From the NCBI RefSeq assembly GCF_037040815.1, contig NZ_CP146232.1, positions 3,032,501 to 3,096,500 on the forward strand: 64,000 nt of DNA, read 5' to 3'. Source of the DNA: Pararoseomonas sp. SCSIO 73927. GTDB taxonomy: Bacteria; Pseudomonadota; Alphaproteobacteria; Acetobacterales; Acetobacteraceae. A program made the position numbers and the translations under genes. Within the stretch, counting starts at the first letter, position 1. Each line of letters opens with the position of its first letter. The notes under the pieces were generated by a model. The model was not told where the DNA came from, made no database searches, and saw only the letters and a list, made by a program, of their open reading frames with translations. Positions 1 through 8,395 of the stretch are shown here, piece after piece.

Positions 1-1
1 C

Positions 2-790
2 GACGAGGCGGACATGGTGGAGAAGCTCCGCATCTCCCTCGCGCTGCAGCCGCTCGCCACTGCCCTCTTCGCCAACTCCCCCTTCCGGGAGGGCGAGGCG
101 ACGGAGTACCGCACGCTGCGCGGCCTGGTCTGGACGCGCACCGACCCGGACCGCACGGGCATCCCGCCCGTGGTGTTCGAGGACGGCTTCGGCTTCGAGC
201 GCTTCGCGGACTGGGTGCTGGACGTGCCCATGTACTTCATCATGCGCGAGGGCCGCTTCGTGGACGCCACGGGCTGCACATTCCGGGGGTTCATGGAGAA
301 GGGCCTTCCCTCCGACCCCTCCATCCGCGCCACCATGGGCGACTGGGCGGACCACGTGACCACCGTGTTCACCGATGTCCGCCTGAAGCGCTTCCTGGAG
401 ATGCGCGGCTCCGACATGGGCTCCGCCGCCATGGTCTGCGCGTTGCCGGCCCTCTGGGTGGGGCTGCTCTACGACGACGCTGCGCAGAAAGCGGCGGCGG
501 CGCTGGTGCGGGACTGGTCGGTCGCCCAGATGCACGCGCTGCGGGCCGACGTGCCGCGCCGCGCGCTGGATTCCGTGATCAACGACGTGCCGCTGCGCGA
601 GGTGGGACAGCAGGTCCTGGCCATCGCGCGTGACGGGCTGCGCGCCCGCGGCCACGGGGAGGAGCGCTTCCTGGCGCCGCTGGAGCGCATCGTCTCCTCC
701 GGCGAGACCCAGGCCGACCACTGGCTGCGCCGCAACGCCGGGGAGTGGGGCGGGGACGTGTCCAAGGTGTTCGGGGAGGCGGCGCTGTGA
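2..790 (+). CDS. gshA: Glutamate-cysteine ligase, C-terminal part (5' end outside window)
   Basis: First enzyme of glutathione synthesis: ATP-dependent joining of glutamate and cysteine in the cytosol. The reading frame is open from the first complete codon at base 2, so the true start lies upstream. About 262 residues remain of a family that is usually around 450 residues. Conserved blocks of the alphaproteobacterial/plant-type ligase are visible: a stretch ending LQPLATALFANSPF near the beginning, then PMYFIMREGRFVDATGCTF and FMEKGLP. The stop overlaps the start of the next gene (GTGA), so the two are probably translated from one message. The glutathione role is family knowledge; only the C-terminal half can be checked here. 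Confidence 0.9.
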   Translation, partial: DEADMVEKLRISLALQPLATALFANSPFREGEATEYRTLRGLVWTRTDPDRTGIPPVVFEDGFGFERFADWVLDVPMYFIMREGRFVDATGCTFRGFMEKGLPSDPSIRATMGDWADHVTTVFTDVRLKRFLEMRGSDMGSAAMVCALPALWVGLLYDDAAQKAAAALVRDWSVAQMHALRADVPRRALDSVINDVPLREVGQQVLAIARDGLRARGHGEERFLAPLERIVSSGETQADHWLRRNAGEWGGDVSKVFGEAAL

Positions 791-1092
791 CGCCGCCGGT
801 CCGCCTGACGGGTGCCGAGGTGGCCTCCATCAAGCGGATCGTGGCCGAGCGCTTCGGCCCCGCGGCAACGGTGCGCGTCTTCGGGTCCCGCACGCGTTTG
901 GAAGTGCGCGGCGGCGACCTGGACCTGCTGGTGGAGGTGCCGGAATCGGTGGACGAGGCCGTGGCCATCCGCGCCGGCGCGGCGATCGAGGCGGCGCTGG
1001 ACGAACTCTCCACCGACCTCATCCTGCGCCCACTGACCCGCCCGCCGAGCCGGATCGAGCGCGTGGCGGCCGAGACCGGGGTTCTGCTCTGA
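787..1092 (+). CDS. MNT-family minimal nucleotidyltransferase (antitoxin-like)
   Basis: A 101-residue protein that is essentially a bare nucleotidyltransferase core. The GTG start at 787 overlaps the gshA stop as GTGA; an in-frame ATG at 745 would overlap gshA by 46 bases and is less likely. The signature Gly33-Ser34, nine residues, then Asp44-x-Asp46 (GGDLDLLVE) fits the catalytic motif of MNT proteins, with a further Asp in STDLIL. Members of this family are usually paired with a HEPN protein, and the next gene is exactly that. In described MNT/HEPN pairs the MNT protein AMPylates and silences the HEPN toxin; that activity is inferred here. Confidence 0.82.
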   Translation: MTPPVRLTGAEVASIKRIVAERFGPAATVRVFGSRTRLEVRGGDLDLLVEVPESVDEAVAIRAGAAIEAALDELSTDLILRPLTRPPSRIERVAAETGVLL

Positions 1093-1097
1093 GCGGG

Positions 1098-1535
1098 GTG
1101 GCAGAGGCTGTCGGCACGGCGCGGCATCTGGCCGCCCGGCTGCGCCGCTCGCTGGACTGGCTCGCGCCGCACCTGCTGCTGGATGCCGAGACCCTGCCGG
1201 TACTGGATGCTGCCCACGGGGAGGCACTCGACGCCTTCCTGCTGCGCTTCGAGAACCTCGCCAACCATCTCCAGGGTTCCGTCTTCCGGCGCATCGCCAT
1301 GGAAGAGGAGGGGCGCGACCCCGCCCGCATGTCCCGCCGGGACGTGGTGGAACTGATGGACCGGCTGGGCCGCATTCCCTCCGCCGCCGCCTTCCTGGAC
1401 GCGGCGCGGATCCGCAACATCCTGTTCCATGTCTATCCGGACGAGCCGGCGAAGTCGGCTGCGATCCTCGACCGCGCGGCGGCGGCTAGGGTGCTGCTGG
1501 AAACCGTCGCGATGCTGCCGGAGGCCGGCGCCTAA
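1098..1535 (+). CDS. HEPN-domain protein (putative RNase toxin partner of MNT)
   Basis: A 145-residue, largely helical protein starting at the GTG at 1098, 5 bases after the MNT stop. The HEPN signature R-x4-H is present as Arg106-Asn-Ile-Leu-Phe-His111 (RNILFH), followed by VYP, which resembles the HEPN toxin active site. The arrangement MNT then HEPN matches the known type VII-like toxin-antitoxin layout. Toxicity or RNase activity is inferred from the motif; the family also contains proteins once called nucleotidyltransferase substrate-binding proteins. The stop (TAA, 1533-1535) overlaps the stop of the converging chemoreceptor gene. Confidence 0.78.
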   Translation: MAEAVGTARHLAARLRRSLDWLAPHLLLDAETLPVLDAAHGEALDAFLLRFENLANHLQGSVFRRIAMEEEGRDPARMSRRDVVELMDRLGRIPSAAAFLDAARIRNILFHVYPDEPAKSAAILDRAAAARVLLETVAMLPEAGA

Positions 1536-3115
1536 CGCCCCTCCGCCGCCACCGTCTCCACCGCCGCCCGCGTCTCGTCCGCCAACCGCGAGAGGTCGAT
1601 CATCGTCACCGTGATCTCCTCCGCGGAGGTGGCGTTGCTCTGCCCGATACGCGTCAGCACCCCCACGCGCTCGGCAATGCTGCCCACCGTCGCCTCCTGC
1701 TGCTCCATGGCGATGGCAGTGGCACCCGAGAGCCGGGCGCTCTCGCCCACCAGCCGCTCCAGCTCGTCCATCGCCTCGCCCACGGCGGCGGCGTTCTGCC
1801 GTCCCTCCCGCGCGCGGGTGCCGGCGCGCACCACGGCGTCCGCGATCTCCTGCGCCAGCGCCTCCGTGTTCACCGCAAGCGCCCGCACCTCCTCCGCCAC
1901 TACGGAGAGGCCGCGGCCGTGCTCCCCGGCCCGCGCCGCCTCGATGGCGGCGTTGATCGCCAGGATGTTCGTCTGCGTCGCGATCCGGCCGATGGTGTTG
2001 GCGATCCGCGTCACCCGCTCCGTGTCCTCGCCCACGGAATCCACCACGTCCACCAGCCCCGCGATCTTCGTCAGGCTCTCCGCCAGCAGGTGCCGGGCGG
2101 CCTTCGTCGTCTCGTGGGACCCCTGCGTGATGCCGCCGACGGAGCGGATCGCGTCGCGGCTATGGGTCAGCGCCTCCGCCAGGTGGTTCAGCTCCGCCAG
2201 CTGCGTCATCGCGCCGTCCGAGATCTGCCCGATCGCGTCGGAGGCCTGGGTGGTCGCCACCGCCGTGCGCCGCGCGCCGTCCAGCGCCTGCTCGCCGAGG
2301 CGGCGCGTGGTGAGGAGGTTGTCGCGGAACACCAGCAGCGCGCGCGCCATCTCGCCCACCTGGTCGCGGCGAGCCGTCTCCGGCACCTCGGCCTCCGCCT
2401 GCCCGTGCGCTAGCCGCTCCATCGCGCCCGCCACCCGCGCCAGCGGGCGCGCGGTGAGGCGGACGAGGACGAGCCAGGTGAGCAGCAGCCCGACCAGCCC
2501 CACGGCCAGCCCGGCGGCGTTCACCACCTGCGCCGTCCGCGCCACCCCCGCCGCCCGGTCCAGGTTCCCGGCCGCCTCGTCGCGCACCACGCGGCGGGCC
2601 TCGTCCACCAGGCTGTCGAAGGTCACGGCGCGCACGCGCCAGGCATCGTTCAGCGGGGCGTAGCGCTCCCGCCGCTCCTCGGCGAAGGCCTGGCGCATCT
2701 CCTCCGCCAGCGGCCCCATGCGCCGGGCCATGTCCCGCGTGAGTGTGACCAGCAGCGGGTCCAGCCGGCCGCCGATGCGCTCGATCAGCCGGTCGTACTC
2801 CGCCGTCAGCAGCTCGGCCTGCCGCGTCACGCGCCGGGCGGCCACGGCCGGCCGCACCTCCCCCAGCGCGACGTTGGAGAGAAAGCCGCTGAAGGCGAAC
2901 AGGGCGCTGGCGAAGCCGTCCACCGCCTCCGTCTGGCCGCGCTGGCGGATGCCCAGCTCCTCGATGATGGCCGCCTGCCGCGCCCCGAGAAGCGCCGCCC
3001 CGCCGGAGAGGGTGCCCAGCACCACCAGCATCAGCAGCACGATCCCCGCGGCACGGACGCTGATCCGCCCGCTCCAGGCCGTCAGGCGTCGTCGCGCCGG
3101 CGGATCAGCGGGCAT
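1532..3115 (-). CDS. Methyl-accepting chemotaxis protein
   Basis: A membrane chemoreceptor of 527 residues. It has an N-terminal transmembrane helix (about residues 18-42), a helical periplasmic sensor of about 150 residues, a second transmembrane helix ([18 protein letters not shown]), a HAMP domain and a long coiled-coil signalling domain whose hairpin tip is [20 protein letters not shown]. The ATG at 3115 is preferred because it overlaps the stop of the upstream binding-protein gene by 11 bases; an ATG at 3151 would overlap it by 47. It may sense the ligand delivered by that binding protein (inference from coupling). No cytoplasmic chemotaxis gene lies next to it; the cluster at 30.6-38.4 kb has its own receptor. 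Confidence 0.9.
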   Translation of the reverse strand: MPADPPARRRLTAWSGRISVRAAGIVLLMLVVLGTLSGGAALLGARQAAIIEELGIRQRGQTEAVDGFASALFAFSGFLSNVALGEVRPAVAARRVTRQAELLTAEYDRLIERIGGRLDPLLVTLTRDMARRMGPLAEEMRQAFAEERRERYAPLNDAWRVRAVTFDSLVDEARRVVRDEAAGNLDRAAGVARTAQVVNAAGLAVGLVGLLLTWLVLVRLTARPLARVAGAMERLAHGQAEAEVPETARRDQVGEMARALLVFRDNLLTTRRLGEQALDGARRTAVATTQASDAIGQISDGAMTQLAELNHLAEALTHSRDAIRSVGGITQGSHETTKAARHLLAESLTKIAGLVDVVDSVGEDTERVTRIANTIGRIATQTNILAINAAIEAARAGEHGRGLSVVAEEVRALAVNTEALAQEIADAVVRAGTRAREGRQNAAAVGEAMDELERLVGESARLSGATAIAMEQQEATVGSIAERVGVLTRIGQSNATSAEEITVTMIDLSRLADETRAAVETVAAEGR

Positions 3116-4178
3116 GGGCCTGGACCCCCGACCCGGCGGCGAGGGAGGCATTCCACACCGCGGCGCAGTCCGGCCCGCAGCGGTCGATCCAGCGCGGCAG
3201 CACGGTCCAGTTGAGGAGGCCGCGCCGCAGCTCCGCGTCGTCGGACGTCATCGGCACGGCGGTCAGGCGGCCCGCCGTGCCGGTGCATCCCGCCGCGCCC
3301 GTGGCGCAGCGCATCCCCTCCGCCGTCTCGCCCTCGACGCTCGCCCAGATGGCCGCCTCCAGCTCGCCCAGCCCCGCGCGCAGCGGCGCGCGGAGATCCT
3401 CCGGCAGGGCGTTCCAGGCCGCGCGGTTGGCGACGAAGATGGAGACGCCCCAGCTCAGCGCCATGTCCTGGATGTGCGTGGAAACCGCCTGCAGTCCGAT
3501 GGCGCCGCCGGAGAGCGCGCCGGTCACGGCGCACTCCACCGCCCCGTCCCGCATGGCCCCCACCATGCCGGCGAAGGGCACGGAGACCGGGGTGGCGCCG
3601 AGCGCCTCGAAGACCTCGCCCTGGCCGAGGGAGGAGATGCGGATGCGCCGCCCCGCGAGGTCCTTCAGCGAGGCGAAGGGCTGGCGGCACCAGACGACCT
3701 GGGCGGGATAGGTGAGGACGCTGAGCAGCTCCACCCCGTAACGTTCCGCCAGCAGGCGCTGGAGGTGGGGACGGTAGAGCCCCACGGTCCGGCGCAGCGC
3801 CGCGATGTCCGGGTTCTGCAGGGGCAGGTCCAGCGCCTGGAACTCCGGCTCCTCCGCCGCGGCCCCGGCCAGCAGGATGGTGCCGAAGGGCACGTCCCCG
3901 CGCCCGATCCGCGCCAGCATCGCGTCCGGCGGGATGCCCGAGCGGTCCGATGGGGTGATCTCCGCCACCACCCGGCCCCGCGTCAGCTCCGGCACGCGCT
4001 CCCGCCAGAAGGGCTCCTCGTGGCGCGTGTACTGGGAGACGCCGCCGAGGCCGCCCACCACGCGCAGCCGCAGCGGCTCCTGCGCCGCCGCGCCGCCCGC
4101 GCCGGCGAGGGCCAGCAGCGCCGCCCCGCCGAAGAAAGCGCCGAGCAGGCGGAGAAGGCGGGGGGGCGTTTCGCGCAT
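3105..4178 (-). CDS. TRAP-type periplasmic solute-binding protein (DctP-like), orphan
   Basis: A secreted binding protein of about 357 residues with a cleavable signal peptide ([20 protein letters not shown], cleavage after AAAQ). The body shows the DctP layout, including [13 protein letters not shown], the [10 protein letters not shown] segment and [10 protein letters not shown]. The start at 4178 is chosen because AAGGG (4185-4189) sits six bases upstream of it; the ATG at 4184 abuts that site. No TRAP permease genes are adjacent, and the following gene, overlapping by 11 bases, is a chemoreceptor. It may therefore serve a distant permease or act as a ligand presenter for the receptor. The C-terminal part contains several unusual cysteines (residues about 290-345). 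Confidence 0.78.
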   Translation of the reverse strand: MRETPPRLLRLLGAFFGGAALLALAGAGGAAAQEPLRLRVVGGLGGVSQYTRHEEPFWRERVPELTRGRVVAEITPSDRSGIPPDAMLARIGRGDVPFGTILLAGAAAEEPEFQALDLPLQNPDIAALRRTVGLYRPHLQRLLAERYGVELLSVLTYPAQVVWCRQPFASLKDLAGRRIRISSLGQGEVFEALGATPVSVPFAGMVGAMRDGAVECAVTGALSGGAIGLQAVSTHIQDMALSWGVSIFVANRAAWNALPEDLRAPLRAGLGELEAAIWASVEGETAEGMRCATGAAGCTGTAGRLTAVPMTSDDAELRRGLLNWTVLPRWIDRCGPDCAAVWNASLAAGSGVQAHAR

Positions 4179-4229
4179 CGGCATCCCTTGGCAGGCAGGC
4201 CGCGGCCCGCACCCGGTCGCGCGGACCAT

Positions 4230-4266
4230 AGCCCCGGCCCGCGGCGTGCCGCCAGGGCCGGGGGCT
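4230..4266 (-). terminator. GC-rich inverted repeat, probable terminator
   Basis: AGCCCCGGCCC (4230-4240) pairs with GGGCCGGGGGCT (4255-4266) with one bulged base, and the loop contains a smaller GCGGC/GCCGC stem. It lies just past the end of the acetyltransferase gene and upstream of the next minus-strand gene. There is no T tract, so termination efficiency is uncertain. Confidence 0.4.
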
Positions 4267-4283
4267 CGCCCGGCCGCCGGATC

Positions 4284-4308
4284 AGGCCGGGTTCAGGCCG
4301 GGTTCAGG
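4284..4308. repeat. 11-bp tandem duplication over the stop of the GNAT gene
   Basis: AGGCCGGGTTC occurs at 4284-4294 and again at 4295-4305, followed by AGGC of a third copy. The stop codon of the acetyltransferase (4293-4295) lies on the junction, so the repeat duplicates the region of the stop. Confidence 0.7.
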
Positions 4309-4748
4309 CGTCGGGCCATGTAGACGCGGTGGAGGCCGTGCTCCTCCCGCTCCTCCGTCTCCCGGAAGCCGGCCCGGGCGTAGACGGCGCGGTTGCGCTC
4401 CATCCGCGCATTCGTCAGCAGCCGCAGCTCCGGCAGGCCCAGCCGTCGCGCCTCCGCCTCCGCGAAGGCGAGCAGGGCTCGGCCGATGCCGCCGCCGTGC
4501 AGCCCGGGCTCCACCGCCAAGTTCTCGATCCAGAGGTGGTCCGCGCGGGCCTCGATCACCGCCAGGGCGATGACGACGCCGTCCCGCTCCATCACGTGCG
4601 CCTGCCTCTGCGCGATCCGCGCGGCGAAGTCGTCGTCCATCGGTGCGGGGCGGCGGCCGATCAGCGGGACGTAGGGGGCATAGGCCCGCTGCACCAGCGC
4701 GCGGATTGCCTCCGCCTCGTCGGGCCTCGCAGGGCGCATCGGATTCAT
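4293..4748 (-). CDS. GNAT-family N-acetyltransferase
   Basis: A 151-residue single-domain acetyltransferase that uses acetyl-CoA; the acceptor is unknown. The acetyl-CoA binding loop is visible as LHGGGIGRALLAFAE (about residues 89-103), preceded by the strand LWIENLAVEP. The C-terminal motif NRAVYARAGFRETEER is typical of the family. The start at 4748 overlaps the stop of the upstream permease gene as ATGA; a second in-frame ATG lies at 4739. The gene is the last of a tightly coupled run (ctaA, kinase, tldD, permease, acetyltransferase). An 11-bp tandem repeat covers its stop codon. Confidence 0.85.
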   Translation of the reverse strand: MNPMRPARPDEAEAIRALVQRAYAPYVPLIGRRPAPMDDDFAARIAQRQAHVMERDGVVIALAVIEARADHLWIENLAVEPGLHGGGIGRALLAFAEAEARRLGLPELRLLTNARMERNRAVYARAGFRETEEREEHGLHRVYMARRLNPA

Positions 4749-5455
4749 CCTCTCATCACCAGGGCGATCCCGCCCGCCGCCGAGATGCCGAGGATGGCCC
4801 AGCGCAGCCTCGGCCCGTGCAGCAACCGCCGCGCCGGGCCGGAGAGCGCGGCCCCCAGCGCCACGCCCGGCAGCAGGCCCAGCGCCAGCCAGACCTCCCC
4901 CCAGCCCAGCCGCCCGGCGGGGATCGCCATGGCGAGAAGGGTGAGGTGCGCCAGCAGCCAGAACAGCCCGAGGAAGCCCCGCACCGCCCCCGCCGGCAGG
5001 TGGGACACCACCAGCCCCATCAGCGGCCCGTGCACGCCGGAGATCCCGCCCATCACGCCGGAGACGAGGCCCGCCCCCGCCAGCATCGGCGTGGTGGGCT
5101 GCAGCCGCGGCACGGCGACGGCCAGCGCCACGGCCACGAGCGTGACGATCCCGTAGCCGCGCGGCGTCGCGATGCCCGGGCTGAACACGGCCAGCGCCAT
5201 CCCCGCCGCCGTGCCCAGCACCACGCCGAGCACGGAGGGCAGCAGCAGCCCCTTCGGCACATGGCGCGAATCCACCCGCCACTGCCCGAACATCATCGGC
5301 AGCGCGGAGAGGATGAAGGGCACCGGCACCAGCCGCGGGTCGATCGCGACGAGCATCGGCACCCCCACCAGCGTCAGCCCCAGCCCCGCCGAGAGCTGCA
5401 CGACGGACGCGACGGCAACGGCGAGACCCGCGAGGAGGAGGTCCCAGCCGCCCAA
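4745..5455 (-). CDS. TauE/SafE (TSUP) family membrane permease
   Basis: An integral membrane protein of 236 residues with about eight hydrophobic segments. It carries the two-fold TSUP repeat: LSAGLGLTLVGVPML in the first half and VSGVMGGISGVHGPLMG in the second. Members export or import sulfite, sulfoacetate or other organosulfur anions; the substrate here is unknown. The start is a TTG at 5455, directly after the tldD stop; no upstream ATG is available in frame. It is co-directional with tldD and the acetyltransferase and probably shares their transcript. Confidence 0.85.
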   Translation of the reverse strand: MGGWDLLLAGLAVAVASVVQLSAGLGLTLVGVPMLVAIDPRLVPVPFILSALPMMFGQWRVDSRHVPKGLLLPSVLGVVLGTAAGMALAVFSPGIATPRGYGIVTLVAVALAVAVPRLQPTTPMLAGAGLVSGVMGGISGVHGPLMGLVVSHLPAGAVRGFLGLFWLLAHLTLLAMAIPAGRLGWGEVWLALGLLPGVALGAALSGPARRLLHGPRLRWAILGISAAGGIALVMRG

Positions 5456-5456
5456 C

Positions 5457-6905
5457 TCAGACGGCCGTGCCGCCGATTGTCAGCCCCATCATCTTCAGCG
5501 TCGGCTGGCCCACGCCCACCGGCACGCCCTGGCCCTGCTTGCCGCAGGTCCCGATGCCCGCGTCCAGCGCCATGTCGTTGCCGATCATGGAGACCTGGGT
5601 CAGCGCGCTCGGCCCGTCGCCGATCAGCGTCGCGCCCTTCACCGGCGCGCCGAGCCGGCCATCCTCGATCATGTAGGCCTCGGAGGCGGAGAAGACGAAC
5701 TTGCCGGAGGTGATGTCCACCTGCCCGCCGCCGAAGTTCACGGCGTAGATGCCGCGCTTCACGCTGCGCAGGATCTCCTCCGGGTGGTGATCGCCGCCGA
5801 GCATCACCGTGTTCGTCATGCGCGGCATCGGCGCGTGGGCGTAGCTCTGGCGCCGCCCGTTGCCGGTGGGGCTCACGCCCATCAGCCGCGCGTTCTGCCG
5901 GTCCTGGATGAAGCCGGTCAGGATGCCGTCCTCGATCATCACGGTGCGGCCGCTGGGCGTGCCCTCGTCGTCGATCGTCAGGCTGCCGCGGCGGTCGGGC
6001 AGGGTGCCGTCATCCACCACCGTCACGCCCTTGCTGGCCACGCGCTGGCCCATCAGCCCGGCGAAGGCGCTGGTGCCCTTGCGGTTGAAGTCGCCTTCCA
6101 GCCCGTGGCCGATCGCCTCGTGCAGCAGGATGCCCGGCCAGCCCGGGCCGAGCACCACCTCCATCTCGCCCGCCGGCGCGGGCACGCTGTCCAGGTTCAG
6201 CACGGCCCCGCGCAGCGCCTCGTCCACCGCGGCCTTCCAGGTGGCCTCGCCCAGCACGCGGTCGTAGGAGAAGCGGCCGCCTGTGCCGTAGCTGCCCGTC
6301 TCGCGCCGGCCGTCCTTCTCCACCACCACGTTCACGTTCAGCCGCACCAGCGGGCGCAGGTCCGCCACCTCGCGCCCGTCGGCCCGGATGATCCGCACCG
6401 CCTGCCACTCGCCGTAGAGCGAGGCCATCACCTGCACCACGCGGGAATCCCGGCCGCGCGCATAGGCGTCGATCCCCGCCAGCAGCGCCGTCTTCGCCGC
6501 GAAGTCCATCGCGGGCAGCGGGTTGGCGGAATCGTAGAGCCGGGCATTCGTCGCGCGCGGCGGCTCGGCTACGCGAATGCTGCCCTCGCCCGGCAGCCCG
6601 CGCACCGCGGCGGCGGCGCGGCGCAGGGCTGGGCCCGTCACCTCGCCCGCATGGGCGTAGGCCGCCGCCGCACCGCGCACGGCGCGCAGGCCGAAGCCCC
6701 GCTGCGTGTCGAAGGTGGCGGAGCGGATGCGGCCGTCCTCCAGGCTCGTCATCTCGCTCTCCCGGTACTCCAGGAACAGCTCCCCGTCCTCGGCGCCGGA
6801 CAGCGCCTCGGCGGTGATGCGGGCGGCTTCGCCCCCGTCCAGCTCGCGGAAGAACAGGCGAGCGGTAGCGTCGAGCGGCGTATCGCCCGTGGTCTGTTGG
6901 CTCAT
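5457..6905 (-). CDS. tldD: Metalloprotease TldD
   Basis: A cytosolic zinc peptidase of the TldD/PmbA family, 482 residues, the usual size. The zinc-binding motif HEAIGH is at residues 262-267 (context LLHEAIGHGLEGDF), and the conserved C-terminal GTCGKQGQGVPVGVGQP block is present. TldD normally works as a heterodimer with TldE/PmbA in processing small modified peptides and degrading unfolded peptides; tldE is not in this window. The ATG at 6905 overlaps the stop of the upstream histidine kinase (ATGA), indicating translational coupling. Confidence 0.95.
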   Translation of the reverse strand: MSQQTTGDTPLDATARLFFRELDGGEAARITAEALSGAEDGELFLEYRESEMTSLEDGRIRSATFDTQRGFGLRAVRGAAAAYAHAGEVTGPALRRAAAAVRGLPGEGSIRVAEPPRATNARLYDSANPLPAMDFAAKTALLAGIDAYARGRDSRVVQVMASLYGEWQAVRIIRADGREVADLRPLVRLNVNVVVEKDGRRETGSYGTGGRFSYDRVLGEATWKAAVDEALRGAVLNLDSVPAPAGEMEVVLGPGWPGILLHEAIGHGLEGDFNRKGTSAFAGLMGQRVASKGVTVVDDGTLPDRRGSLTIDDEGTPSGRTVMIEDGILTGFIQDRQNARLMGVSPTGNGRRQSYAHAPMPRMTNTVMLGGDHHPEEILRSVKRGIYAVNFGGGQVDITSGKFVFSASEAYMIEDGRLGAPVKGATLIGDGPSALTQVSMIGNDMALDAGIGTCGKQGQGVPVGVGQPTLKMMGLTIGGTAV

Positions 6906-8395
6906 GCCGAACTCTCCTCGGCCGGCGGCACGGCCAGCCGGACGGTGGTGCCCTTGCCGGGCGTGCTGTGCAGCTCCAGACCTATCCCCATCGCCCCTGC
7001 TAGGGCGCGGGAGAGGTAGAGGCCGAGGCCGGAGCCGGCGTAGCGCCGGCTCAGCCCGGCCTCGAGCTGGGTGAAGGCCTCGAAGGCGCGGGGGATATCC
7101 TCCGCCGCCATGCCGATACCCGTGTCGGCGACGGCGATCTCCATCCCGCCGCCCTCGAGCGGCGCGGCGGAGAGCGTCACCCGCCCGCCGGCGGGCGTGA
7201 ACTTCACGGCGTTGGAGATGAGGGCGTCCAGCACCTGGCGCAACCGCCCGCCATCGCCGCGCATGGCAGGCAGCGCCGCGGGAAGGGATTCCTCGAAAGC
7301 GATCCCTGCCCCATCGGCCGCACGGCGGGCGCTGGTGGCGGCGGCGCGCAGGATGGGCAGGGGGTCCAGCACCGCGCCGCGGAGGGAGAGGGTGCCGGCC
7401 TCGATCCGCGTCGCTTCCAGCAGCCCGTCCACCAGCCCGAGAAGCTGCCGCCCCGCCGCCAGCACCTCCTTCGCGTGGTCCCGCACCACCTCCGGCCGCG
7501 CCTCCTCCAGGATCGCCTCGGAGAAGCCGATCACGGCGTGCAGCGGCGTGCGCAGCTCGTGCGTCATCGTCGCCAGGAAGCCGGTCTTGGCGCGGGAAGC
7601 CGCCTCGGCCGCGTCCCGCGCCGCCTCCAGCTCCGCCCGCGCCCGCCGCTCCTCCGTTACGTCGCGATAGGCGCGGATGAAGCCGCCGCCGGGCATGGGG
7701 TCGGTCCGCACCTCCAGCACCGTGCCGTCCGGGCGCGTGCGGACGAAGCGGCCCGTCTCCGCGATCGTGCCCCGGCTGCGCGCGATCGCGTCCCGCGCCG
7801 CCGGGCTGCTTATGTCCCCGAACTCGAGGGAGGCGAGCTGGAGCAGCCGCAGCTCGTCCACGTGGCGCCCGGGGCGCATCGTCTCCTCGCCCAGCCCCGT
7901 CAGCCGCGCGGCCAGGGCGTTGGCCGCGATCAGGAAGCCCTCGCCGTCGAACAGGGCGAGCCCGTCGGGCTGGTTGTCCAGCATAGCCTGCAGGGTCTGG
8001 GTGCGCTGCCGGGCGGCGGCCTCCGCCTTGGCGCGACGGGTCACGTCCGTGAACACGGCCGCCTGCCCGCCATCCGGCAGCGGCACGATCCGCGCCACCA
8101 CCACCGTGCCGTTCGGCCGGGTGCGGATCTGCTCGTAGGCGCGGGGGTTGGAGAAGTCCTCCTGCATCAGCCGCAGGGCCTCCTCCGTCTGAGGGCCGTA
8201 CTCGCCGCTCGCCACGCGGCGGGCGACGATGTCGGCATGGTGCTCGCCCACCGCCACCTCGGACCCCTCCATGATGCGCTGGTAGGCCGCGTTCACAAGC
8301 CGCACCCGCCGGTCCGGGCCATAAACGCAGACGCCGTGCGGCAGAGCCTCGAGGACAGTCCTGAAAAGATCCTCAGGGGCAGGGGGGTCGCTCAA
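6902..8395 (-). CDS. PAS-domain sensor histidine kinase (soluble)
   Basis: A 497-residue kinase without transmembrane helices. An N-terminal PAS domain (about 8-120, GVCVYGPDRRVRLVN) is followed by a second (about 135-255, GLALFDGEGFLIAAN). The dimerisation/phosphoacceptor domain follows, with its H-box FLATMTHELRTPLHAVIGF (about 275-295), and then an ATPase domain with the N-box LDALISNAVKFTPAGG and G-boxes ADTGIGM and GSGLGLYLS. The start is a TTG at 8395 overlapping the ctaA stop. No response regulator is adjacent, so the partner is unknown. Its position between ctaA and tldD suggests cytosolic sensing, perhaps of redox or energy state (inference). Confidence 0.9.
   Translation of the reverse strand: MSDPPAPEDLFRTVLEALPHGVCVYGPDRRVRLVNAAYQRIMEGSEVAVGEHHADIVARRVASGEYGPQTEEALRLMQEDFSNPRAYEQIRTRPNGTVVVARIVPLPDGGQAAVFTDVTRRAKAEAAARQRTQTLQAMLDNQPDGLALFDGEGFLIAANALAARLTGLGEETMRPGRHVDELRLLQLASLEFGDISSPAARDAIARSRGTIAETGRFVRTRPDGTVLEVRTDPMPGGGFIRAYRDVTEERRARAELEAARDAAEAASRAKTGFLATMTHELRTPLHAVIGFSEAILEEARPEVVRDHAKEVLAAGRQLLGLVDGLLEATRIEAGTLSLRGAVLDPLPILRAAATSARRAADGAGIAFEESLPAALPAMRGDGGRLRQVLDALISNAVKFTPAGGRVTLSAAPLEGGGMEIAVADTGIGMAAEDIPRAFEAFTQLEAGLSRRYAGSGLGLYLSRALAGAMGIGLELHSTPGKGTTVRLAVPPAEESSA

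Noticed and set aside
1532..3151. Longer start (ATG at 3151) for the first chemoreceptor
   Set aside because: It would overlap the upstream gene by 47 bases and add a Pro/Gly/Arg-rich tail; the ATG at 3115 gives a normal small overlap.
2718..5156. An 812-codon open frame on the plus strand
   Set aside because: It runs antisense across the chemoreceptor, the TRAP binding protein and the acetyltransferase, all with clear families. Its protein is Arg/Pro/Ala/Gly-rich without motifs, as expected from antisense of GC-rich genes.
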